Positions 9,075 through 16,125 of a DNA stretch of 38,902 nt are shown in pieces. Positions within the stretch are counted from its first letter, which is position 1. Every line of letters starts with the position of its first letter. The stretch is taken from assembly GCF_003590855.1 (NCBI RefSeq), contig NZ_QYUP01000066.1, forward strand, positions 1 to 38,902, given 5' to 3'. The notes beneath the pieces were generated by a model. The model saw only the letters and a program-made list of their open reading frames with translations, was not told the DNA's origin and did not search any database. Source of the DNA: Massilia cavernae. Lineage in GTDB: Bacteria > Pseudomonadota > Gammaproteobacteria > Burkholderiales > Burkholderiaceae_D. Both the position numbers and the translations under genes were made by a program.

Positions 9075-10292
9075 ATGTCAGACCGTGTTTTTCGATTGCT
9101 CATGTTGATGGCAGTACTGCTGGGCGCGGGCCAAGGCATGGCCGCGGAGGCCGACGCGCCCAAGGGTTCGCTGGTGATCATCGGCGGCGCGCTGCGCAGC
9201 GAGAACGTGCCGGTATGGTCGCGCATCGTCAGCCTGGCGGGAGGCGAGGGCGCCCGCATTGCAGTGTTCGGTTCGGCCTCGGCCAACCCGCAATTTGCCG
9301 GCGACACCAATGTCGAGCGCCTCAACAAATACGGCGCCAGGGCCTTCTTCGTGCCGGTGGCGGTGACGCTGGCCGGCACCGACTACCTGGCCGCGGCCGA
9401 CGATCCCGAACTGGCCGAAGCGGTGCGCAGCGCCGGCGGCGCCTACTTCGCCGGCGGCGACCAGAGCCGCATCACGCGCGCGCTGCGCCGTCCCGACGGC
9501 AGCAACACCCGCGTGCTCGACGCCTTGTGGGACATGTACCGGCGCGGCGGCGTCATCGCCGGCACCAGCGCCGGCGCGGCCATCATGAGCAGCACCATGT
9601 TCTACAACGCGCGCACCGTGCTGGCCACGCTCAAGCAGGGCGTGGAGGAAGGCAACGAGATCGCGCCCGGCCTCGGTTTCATCGGCGAAGACATTTTCGT
9701 CGACCAGCACCTGCTGGTGCGCGGCCGCTTCGCGCGCATGTTCCCGGCCATGCTCAAGAAAGGCTACAAGCTGGGCCTGGGCATCGACGAGAACACCGCG
9801 ATGGTGGTGACCGCCGACCGCCAGGTCGAAATCGTGGGCTACCGCGGCGCGCTGATGCTGGACATGAAGGATGCCACCGCGCGCGAAGGGATGTTCAACG
9901 TCAGCAACGTCAAGCTCAGCTACCTGGACAACGGCGACCGCCTCAACCTCGCGACCGGCGTCATCACGCCGCCGCGCGAAAAGGCGGACGGCAAGCTCGA
10001 TCCCGCCAAGCCTTACTACCGCGGCCCGCTGTTCAGCGCCGACATCCTCGGCAACAGCACGGTGATCGACCTGATGGCCAGGCTGATCGACAGCGACCAG
10101 CGCGAAGCGGTCGGCATCGCGCTCGGCAGCCCGCTCGACAAGGAGCCCGAGGTCGGCTTCGAATTCCGCTTCACCCGCGAGGCCGACAGCGTCGGCTACC
10201 AGTCGCCGATCAGCGACGCCTATTCGGTGTACCGCGTGCGGCTGGACATCCGCCCCATCGTCGTACGCCAGCCGCTCTACCAGTACCGCTGA
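9075..10292 (+). CDS. Exported cyanophycinase-like serine peptidase (S51 family)
   Basis: A 405-residue protein with a signal peptide (hydrophobic stretch at residues 7-19, cleavage likely after GMAAEA or slightly before). The class I amidotransferase-like fold of S51 peptidases is evident: KGSLVIIGGALR, then the nucleophile elbow GTSAGAAIM with Ser165, and DQHLLVRGRFARM and GLGIDENTAMVV after it. Cyanophycinases cut the Asp-Arg polymer cyanophycin into beta-Asp-Arg dipeptides; an exported form would scavenge polymer from outside. No cyanophycin synthetase is visible here. GGAAGG lies 7 bases before the start. An M64 peptidase follows on the same strand after 53 bases. The exact substrate is inferred from family only. 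Confidence 0.87.
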   Translation: MSDRVFRLLMLMAVLLGAGQGMAAEADAPKGSLVIIGGALRSENVPVWSRIVSLAGGEGARIAVFGSASANPQFAGDTNVERLNKYGARAFFVPVAVTLAGTDYLAAADDPELAEAVRSAGGAYFAGGDQSRITRALRRPDGSNTRVLDALWDMYRRGGVIAGTSAGAAIMSSTMFYNARTVLATLKQGVEEGNEIAPGLGFIGEDIFVDQHLLVRGRFARMFPAMLKKGYKLGLGIDENTAMVVTADRQVEIVGYRGALMLDMKDATAREGMFNVSNVKLSYLDNGDRLNLATGVITPPREKADGKLDPAKPYYRGPLFSADILGNSTVIDLMARLIDSDQREAVGIALGSPLDKEPEVGFEFRFTREADSVGYQSPISDAYSVYRVRLDIRPIVVRQPLYQYR

Positions 10293-10345
10293 GGGCTTGG
10301 CAGCATTACAATGCTGCACAATCCAATGCCCTCCGAGGAAAGCCC

Positions 10346-11764
10346 ATGCCCTTTTCCCTGATCCGCTCGTGCGCGGCCGCGCTCTTGCTCGCGGCCGGCG
10401 CCGCCGGCGCCCAGCAGCCCGCTACCGTCCGCGTCGACTACCTCCATAGCGGCAATGCGCTGCAGGACAGCTACGCGCTCGAACGCGTGGTGATCGAGCC
10501 GCTGCCCTGGCCGGGCGACATGTCGCAGGCGCTGGACGAGACCAACCGCGGCCAGAACCGGGTGGAAGTGGTGGACGCGAAGAACGGCGACCTGCTGTAC
10601 TCGCGCGGCTTCTCGACCATCTTCGGCGAATGGCGCACCACCGAGGAAGCCAACCGCATGAACCGCGGCTTCGAGGAATCGGTGCGCTTCCCGAAATTCG
10701 ACAAGCCGGTGCGGGTGCGCATCCTCAAGCGCGACGAGCGCAACGCCTTCTCGGTGGTGTGGAGCGTCGACATCGACCCGGAAGCGCAGGAGGTGGTGAA
10801 GAAGCAGCCGGCCGCGCCGGCCAAGCCGGTCCCGATCCGCGTGAGCGGCCCGTCGCCGCAAAAAGTCGACCTGCTGGTGATGGGCGACGGCTACACCGCG
10901 CGCGACATGAAGAAGTTCGAAGCCGACGCGCGCCGCCTGGCCGACTACCTGTTCACGGTGTCGCCGTTCAAGGAGCGCGCCGCCGATTTCAACGTGTGGG
11001 CGATCGCGGTGCCGACCGAAAAATCGGGCATCACGCGGCCGTCGACCGGGGTGCACAACCCGTCGGCGCTGGGCACCCGCTACGATATCTTCGGCAGCGA
11101 GCGTTACGTGCTCACGCTGGACAACCGCGCGCTGCGCGACATCGCCCAGCACGCGCCCTACGAGTTCATCGAGATCCTGGTGAACAACGAGACCTACGGC
11201 GGCGGCGGCATCTTCGGGCAGTTCAGCACCGCGGCGGCCAGCAACGACTGGGCCAACTACCTGTTCGTGCACGAGTTCGGCCACCACTTCGCCGGCCTGG
11301 CCGACGAGTACTACACCTCGCCGGTGGCCTACCAGGCCGGCGCCACCCGGATCGAACCGTGGGAGCCCAACGTGACGGCGCTGCGCGACCCGGCCAGCGT
11401 CAAGTGGAAGAAGGACGTCAAGGCCGGCACCCCGCTGCCGACGCCGTGGCCGAAAGCCGAGTACGAAGAATATTCGCGCGCCTACCAGAAGCGCCGCGCG
11501 GCGCTGCGCGCGGCCAACCGGCCGGAGTCGGAAATGAGCGCGCTGTTCCGCGAAGACCTGGCGCACACCAACGAACTGTTCTCCAAGGCAAAACACCGCC
11601 ACGACGTGGGCGCGTTCGAGGGCGCCAATTACGAGGCGACCGGCTACTACCGCTCGGAAATGCAGTGCCTGATGTTCGACCGAAGTGAAAAATTCTGTAA
11701 CGCATGCAGCGACGGCATCGCCGAGATCATCGACCTGTATTCGCGTCCGCGGCAAGCGAAATAA
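10346..11764 (+). CDS. Exported M64-family (IgA-peptidase-like) zinc metallopeptidase
   Basis: A 472-residue protein with a signal peptide (MPFSLIRSCAAALLLAAGAA, ending before QQPATV), an N-terminal M64-type beta domain and a catalytic domain. The catalytic domain has the zinc site HEFGHHFAGLADEYY beginning at His309. The segment VDLLVMGDGYTARDMKKFEAD is also characteristic of the family. Family members are secreted or periplasmic endopeptidases; the one studied in Clostridium cleaves IgA, but there is no reason to assume that target here. Start at 10346 is set by GAGGA six bases upstream and by the signal peptide; the frame is open far upstream only because of high GC. A strong terminator follows the stop. 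Confidence 0.92.
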   Translation: MPFSLIRSCAAALLLAAGAAGAQQPATVRVDYLHSGNALQDSYALERVVIEPLPWPGDMSQALDETNRGQNRVEVVDAKNGDLLYSRGFSTIFGEWRTTEEANRMNRGFEESVRFPKFDKPVRVRILKRDERNAFSVVWSVDIDPEAQEVVKKQPAAPAKPVPIRVSGPSPQKVDLLVMGDGYTARDMKKFEADARRLADYLFTVSPFKERAADFNVWAIAVPTEKSGITRPSTGVHNPSALGTRYDIFGSERYVLTLDNRALRDIAQHAPYEFIEILVNNETYGGGGIFGQFSTAAASNDWANYLFVHEFGHHFAGLADEYYTSPVAYQAGATRIEPWEPNVTALRDPASVKWKKDVKAGTPLPTPWPKAEYEEYSRAYQKRRAALRAANRPESEMSALFREDLAHTNELFSKAKHRHDVGAFEGANYEATGYYRSEMQCLMFDRSEKFCNACSDGIAEIIDLYSRPRQAK

Positions 11765-11784
11765 GCGTTCCGCCCAGTGGCGAC

Positions 11785-11818
11785 AAGGCGTTCCAGTTTC
11801 CTGGGCGCCTTTTTTTTC
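11785..11818 (+). terminator. Rho-independent terminator after the M64 peptidase gene
   Basis: AAGGCG pairs with CGCCTT, with an inner CCAG/CTGG stem and TTTC loop, followed by an unbroken T-run. It lies 20 bases after the stop. Confidence 0.85.
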
Positions 11819-11990
11819 GCCCTTTGGCCGTACTTACAATAGTTACAAACTAGGTGAGGCAGCGTACGGAACTCCTGTTGAGCGGTGCTATGCTGGACTC
11901 GTCCCTGCAGAAGGGCGCCATGAAGGACGGAGGCACCTGAACGACGGGCCGAACGTCCGCGATACCCCCATTTACACGAAAGGTCACACT

Positions 11991-12476
11991 ATGAATAAAG
12001 TACTCGCATCCCTGATCGCCGGCTTGTTCGCTACCTCCGTGTATGCGCAGACCACCACCACCTACCCAGCCACCAAGGAAGTGGTCAAGGCCGAGCAAGA
12101 GGCAGTGAAGGACGTCGCCAAGGCGCAGGAAAAGGAAGCCAAGGCAGTCGCCAAGGCTGACGAAAAGTCCGCCAAGGCCACCGCCAAAGCCACCGAGACA
12201 AAGGCCGAAGCAAAGAAGAAGGCGATGAAGAAGCACGCCGAAGCGCATGAAGACGTGGCCAAAGCAGACCCGGAAGAAAAGATGAAGGCGGAAGCCAAGG
12301 CCGAGAAGAAAATGGCCGAAGCGAATCTGAAGGCCGAGAAGAAAATGATCAAGGCCGATTCCAAGGCCGAGAAGGTAGCGGTTGAAGCGGCCGAGGAAAA
12401 GGCCATCGCGCGCGCCAAGACCGCAGAGGTGAAAGCTGAAGCTGCGGCCGACGTCAAGAAGGCCGCAACCAAGTAA
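11991..12476 (+). CDS. Exported Lys/Ala/Glu-rich coiled-coil protein, function unknown
   Basis: A 161-residue protein. The first 20 residues (MNKVLASLIAGLFATSVYAQ) are a clear signal peptide. The mature part after TTTTYPATKEVV is almost entirely Ala, Lys, Glu, Asp and Val in repeated groups such as KAEAKAEKKM and KAEKKMIKAD, which predicts one long charged helix or coiled coil with no globular domain. Similar proteins are common in Oxalobacteraceae and are usually unnamed. Possible roles are binding of nucleic acid, polyphosphate or cell-wall polymer in the periplasm; nothing proves any of them. The ATG at 11991 is preceded by AAAGG. The 226-base spacer upstream holds the terminator of the previous gene and no recognised gene. 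A bidirectional terminator follows. Confidence 0.82.
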   Translation: MNKVLASLIAGLFATSVYAQTTTTYPATKEVVKAEQEAVKDVAKAQEKEAKAVAKADEKSAKATAKATETKAEAKKKAMKKHAEAHEDVAKADPEEKMKAEAKAEKKMAEANLKAEKKMIKADSKAEKVAVEAAEEKAIARAKTAEVKAEAAADVKKAATK

Positions 12477-12496
12477 TTGGGACAGCGCTTTGAATG

Positions 12497-12525
12497 AAAA
12501 AGGACAGCCGCGGGCTGTCCTTTTT
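12497..12525. terminator. Bidirectional terminator between convergent genes
   Basis: AAAAAGGACAGCC and GGCTGTCCTTTTT form a perfect 13-bp inverted repeat with loop GCG, giving a T-run on either strand. It separates the coiled-coil protein gene from apbE. Confidence 0.9.
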
Positions 12526-12537
12526 CATGCGGGCCCG

Positions 12538-13446
12538 CTATTGGCCGCGCATCGCGGCGATGTGGCGATGGTGGATCCGTCCTTCGCGGTCGACTGCCAG
12601 GTAGGCCAGTCCGCTGTCGTCGAGGAAGCGCAGGCCGCCATGCTGCTTCAGCATGGCGATCGTTGCATGGCTGCCGGCAACCGTCGCCAGCGGCGCCAGC
12701 ACGCTGACCGAGCGCCAGAAGGTCACGGGACAGCCGGAAGCGGGATGGAGGATATGGCAGTAGCGCCGACCGCCGGTTTCGAAATAGCGTTCGTAGTCGC
12801 CGCTGGTCGCCAGCGCGCCGGCTGTTACGGGGATCGACGCGATCACGGCGGCGTCGATGCGCGGGTCCTGGATGGCGATGTTCCACGGCTGGCCGTCCGG
12901 CCGGGGGCCGATCACGCGCATGTCGCCGCCGAGGTTCACATACCCGTGTCGTACGCCGCGCGCGGCCAGCAATGCCGCCGCGCGGTCCGCCGCATACTCC
13001 TTGCCGAACCCGCCGAAGTCCAGCTCCATTCCCTCCAGCCCGAGGCGCACCGCGCCTGTGCGGCGATGGACCTTGTCCCAGCCAACGAGGGCGAGCAGGG
13101 GCGCCAGTTCAGCGGCGGCAGGGACATGCCGGGTGGTGAAGTTCCAGGCGCGGCGCAGCACGCCCGAGGTGATGTCGAACAGCCCGCCGCTCGTGGCATG
13201 CAGGGCGGCGGCATAATCGAGAAGGGCGCCGGTCTCGTCGTCGACGCCGGTCCAGTCCCGGCCTGCCGCCTGGTTGATGCAGGCGATGACGGAATCGGGC
13301 CGGTAGCGCGAAAATTTGGATTCGATGCGCCGCACTTCGGCAATTGCCTCGCCGGCCAATACGCCGGCGTCGCCGGCTGCCAGGCGTATTTCGCATTCGC
13401 TCGCCATTGCGGCGAACCGCACGCTTTGTTCGGACACCGGCGTCAC
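12538..13446 (-). CDS. apbE: FAD:protein FMN transferase (ApbE family)
   Basis: A 302-residue protein that in known cases attaches FMN covalently to a Ser/Thr of extracytosolic redox proteins, using FAD and magnesium. Family landmarks are present: FSRYRPDSVI (45-54), the ELDFGGFGKEYAADRA segment (141-156), GYVNLGGDMRVIG (168-180), TSGDYERYF (214-222) and HILHPASG (231-238). The start is taken as GTG at 13446 because it overlaps the upstream DUF3570 stop by 4 bases (GTGA), implying translational coupling. The longer open frame to 13794 runs inside DUF3570 and is not real. There is no signal peptide, so either it acts in the cytosol before export of its target or the true start differs. It is last in the 16101-12538 operon; the natural candidate target is a neighbour. 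Confidence 0.93.
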   Translation of the reverse strand: MTPVSEQSVRFAAMASECEIRLAAGDAGVLAGEAIAEVRRIESKFSRYRPDSVIACINQAAGRDWTGVDDETGALLDYAAALHATSGGLFDITSGVLRRAWNFTTRHVPAAAELAPLLALVGWDKVHRRTGAVRLGLEGMELDFGGFGKEYAADRAAALLAARGVRHGYVNLGGDMRVIGPRPDGQPWNIAIQDPRIDAAVIASIPVTAGALATSGDYERYFETGGRRYCHILHPASGCPVTFWRSVSVLAPLATVAGSHATIAMLKQHGGLRFLDDSGLAYLAVDREGRIHHRHIAAMRGQ

Positions 13447-14597
13447 CACAGGTGCGTGATGCCGGCCTGGATGGTGCGGGCGCTGAAGTCCTGCAAGCCC
13501 GGGCTGCCGCTGCCGAACTGGCGCCACTTCGCCTTCTGCTCGTAGCGCTCGAACTTGAGGTCGACCGTGGTGGCCCTGCCGACCTGGCGTTCGATTTTCA
13601 GGGCGAGCGTCAGCGCCCCGAAAGCGGACAGGCGCTGGTCGGCGCTCATGAAACTTTGCGCGCCAAAGACGAAGCCAGGCGGGAAGGGCGGGCCGAAGCG
13701 CTTGTCGTACACCGGGTCGAAATAGAAGTCGGCTGCGGACTGGGTGTAGGCGCGCGTCGACGGAGTCAGCGTCCAGGCGCGGCTCAAAGGCCACACATAG
13801 TCAGCCTGCAGCATGTGTGAGCGCACGCCGTCGCTGCTGTCCGCATGGCGCATGCCGAGCCGCGTGGTGGCGCCGGAGGCGGCGTGGTGGTGGTTCCAGC
13901 GCAGCAGGGCACTGTGCTGGTCGCGCTCGCGCGGGCGGTTGTCGACGTACTTGTACGGATTCGAAAAATAGCCGCGGCCGCGCACGGTCGTCACCACTGC
14001 CTGCACGATGTCGGCCGGCGTCAGGACCTGGGTTACGCCCAGCATCAGGTCGACCGTATGCTTTTCCTCGTCCGTCACCGCCTTGTTGACCGGGTTGATG
14101 CGGTCGCGCGCAGCACCGATACCGGCAAGCCAGGTCGTATTGTTGTCGGCGCTGGAGACGCTCGCCTGCAACGCCGCGTGGCGCGAGCGGTAGTCGTTTT
14201 CGTCGGACTGGCCGGCGGCCAGCGAAACGGTGGCGCGCGGCAGGTAGCGCGTCACTTCAGCGTCGACGCTGTTGCGGCGGTCGCGGAAGTGCGACGCACC
14301 GGAGACAGCCGTGTGGTAGCGCGGTGAGGCGCCGGACACTGCATCCGACAGCACGCCTGCGCGGACCGACCATTCACCCGCGATGGGCACCATCAGTTCC
14401 AGCGCGGGCGAGGCGACATGGACACGGTCGAGGTTGGGCTGGCTGTCGCGGTAGTCGAGGTATTTGATGCTTATGCTGGCGCTGTCGGGCGCATCGGCGC
14501 CGAGCGCAAGGCCCGGCAAAGCCAGCGCCGCCAGCATGATCGCGCCGCCCGGTTTTTCCCAGGGCTGGACGGGGGGCATTGCGCTGCATCCTGACAT
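13443..14597 (-). CDS. DUF3570 protein with a DUF4266-like N-terminus
   Basis: A 384-residue protein. Residues 20-384 match DUF3570, an outer-membrane beta-barrel-like family: SASISIKYLDYRDSQPNLDRV, SGASPRYHTAVSGAS, QVLTPADIVQ, GYFSNPYKYVDNRPRERDQ, SAADFYFDPVYD, and a terminal aromatic-Trp end (THLW). The first 15 residues are different. CSAMPPVQPWEK looks like the lipobox cysteine and opening of DUF4266, the small lipoprotein that normally precedes DUF3570 as a separate gene. The two seem joined at about codon 16, losing the rest of DUF4266. In-frame codons continue upstream of 14597 (hydrophobic VAAVLCMSGC) without an obvious start codon, so the true start is uncertain. Asp85-Ala-Val-Ser88-Gly-Ala-Ser91 matches the ApbE acceptor consensus Dxx(S/T)GA(S/T). 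Confidence 0.85.
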   Translation of the reverse strand: MSGCSAMPPVQPWEKPGGAIMLAALALPGLALGADAPDSASISIKYLDYRDSQPNLDRVHVASPALELMVPIAGEWSVRAGVLSDAVSGASPRYHTAVSGASHFRDRRNSVDAEVTRYLPRATVSLAAGQSDENDYRSRHAALQASVSSADNNTTWLAGIGAARDRINPVNKAVTDEEKHTVDLMLGVTQVLTPADIVQAVVTTVRGRGYFSNPYKYVDNRPRERDQHSALLRWNHHHAASGATTRLGMRHADSSDGVRSHMLQADYVWPLSRAWTLTPSTRAYTQSAADFYFDPVYDKRFGPPFPPGFVFGAQSFMSADQRLSAFGALTLALKIERQVGRATTVDLKFERYEQKAKWRQFGSGSPGLQDFSARTIQAGITHLW

Positions 14598-14641
14598 GCA
14601 CAGTACTGCGGCGACAGAATTCTTGCGATCAACCTGAACTC

Positions 14642-15130
14642 CTATTTTTTCAGTGCCTGCTCGATGTGTTTTTCAACCGCCTGCGGCGTCGATTTGGTGA
14701 AGCCTTCGTGCACGTACAACACCTGGCCGGAGGGATCGATCAGCATGCTGCTTGGCATACCCTTGATCGCAAACTGGCGCGCAACCGAGCCCGCAGGGTC
14801 GAAAGTGACCGTGAAGCCGGCCGGGACATCCGCGAGGAAGCGGTCGGCATCGGCGCGGGTGGCGTCGACATCGACCGCCACGACCACCAGCCCGGATGGG
14901 CCGAAGCGCTTCTGCAGCTCGCCCATCCACGGGAACGAGCGTTTGCACGGCGCGCACCACGACGCCCAGAAATCGAGATAGACATGCTTGCCGCGGTAAG
15001 CGGCCAGCGCTACCTGCCCGTCGCGGCCCGGCAGCGAAAACTGCGGCGCGGCGCTGCCCGGCGCCGCGCTCCATGCGGGCGCTGCAAGCGGCAGCGAGAG
15101 CATCAGCGCAAGCGCGGCACGCGCGCTCAA
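14642..15130 (-). CDS. TlpA/ResA-like periplasmic thioredoxin
   Basis: A 162-residue protein with a short N-terminal signal sequence (ALALMLSLPLAAPAWSA) and one thioredoxin fold. The active site is WCAPC (Cys59, Cys62) and the cis-proline loop is GMPSSMLID. Proteins of this type reduce disulfides in the periplasm, often during cytochrome c maturation, and recur in front of DUF4266-DUF3570-ApbE genes. The TTG at 15130 overlaps the upstream stop (TTGA); an ATG at codon 10 is the alternative. Here it lies directly after a cytochrome c-containing gene, which fits a role in keeping heme-site cysteines reduced. Confidence 0.9.
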   Translation of the reverse strand: MSARAALALMLSLPLAAPAWSAAPGSAAPQFSLPGRDGQVALAAYRGKHVYLDFWASWCAPCKRSFPWMGELQKRFGPSGLVVVAVDVDATRADADRFLADVPAGFTVTFDPAGSVARQFAIKGMPSSMLIDPSGQVLYVHEGFTKSTPQAVEKHIEQALKK

Positions 15131-16101
15131 GGCGCACCCATGTTGTACCAGGTCGCGATGACCGCGCGTTCAGCGTCGGTCATGCCGGTGAAATTCCCGT
15201 AAGGCATGAACTGCGTCTGCACCACGTTGGCATAAATGCCGAAGGCGCCGGCGCGGATCTGGTCCGAGGTGTTGTAACGGATGCCCAGCAGCGCCGGCGA
15301 GAAGCCAGGGAAGGTGGGCGACGAAGAGTGGCAGGCGACGCAGCGGGCTTCGATGATCGCCACCACTTCGGCGTGCATCGCCTGGTCCTTGCCGCCGGCG
15401 AGCGATTCGATAGTCGCTTCGATCTTCTGCGGGAACGATCCGGGATCCGTGGCAAGGGTGACATCCGCGAGCATCTGGCGGACCACCGCATTGGCGGCCA
15501 GTCCGTCGTAGGCGGCACGCCGCGACGGGGTGTTGAGGGCGGTGGTGAAGTCGCTGGCGACCTTCACCTTCACGTCCACCAGTGTGCGGTCCTCGTTCTG
15601 CGCGCCCGCCATCAACGAGATCGCTGCGCTGCCGCGCGTGATGTGGCCGCCGTCGAGCGCGGCCACCCAGAACGCCTCGCCTACCGCGTCAGGCGTGCGG
15701 TTGAACAGGTTGCGGTAGATCGCGGCCAGGAACACCTTGTTATCGCCGGGGTATAGGTCGCGCGATTCCTGGCTAAGGCCGAAGCTGTCGACCAGCACCT
15801 TGACGCCGGCACTGGCGTTGTACGCGTTCGTAATGGCGGCGACGTCGGTCGGCGCCCCGGCCTCCAGGTACTTCTGGGCATAGAAGGCCAGTCCGGCCGG
15901 ATCGGCCGGCCGGCCGAAGTAGGCCAGGTAGACGCGCTAGATCAGCGGATGGTAGTCGGCGGCGGCGACAGTTTGCGCGCTAAGCTTCGAGGCGCTGGCC
16001 GTCACCAGGGATTGTGCAGGCGGTGCAGGCTCGCCCCCGCAGCCGGCGAGCAGCAGCGTGCAGATACATGATGCGATCGTCACATTGACAATTGATTTCA
16101 T
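15127..16101 (-). pseudogene. DUF4214 / cytochrome c lipoprotein gene interrupted by an in-frame TAG
   Basis: From ATG 16101, preceded by AGGAGG, the frame encodes a lipoprotein signal (TLLLAGC). It then runs to HPLI, where codon 55 (15939-15937) is TAG. The same frame continues without any other stop through RVYLAYFGRPADPAGLAFY and a full DUF4214 region (DNKVFLAAIYRNLFNRTPD). It ends in a C-terminal cytochrome c-like part with one heme site, CVACH, and FMPYGNFTGMTDAERAVIATW. DUF4214 proteins usually have Gln at the TAG position, so a single CAG-to-TAG change explains it. An open segment starting GTG at 15798 would give only 223 residues without export signal. Either this is a fresh pseudogene, an amber codon that is read through, or a sequencing error. 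The downstream three genes overlap and depend on its translation for coupling. Confidence 0.85.
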
Positions 16102-16125
16102 GATAATCCCTCCTGGCGGGCAAGC

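Noticed and set aside
13447..13794. Longer start for apbE
   Set aside because: The extra residues are an Arg/Pro-rich shadow of DUF3570; the GTG overlapping the DUF3570 stop fits the domain start.
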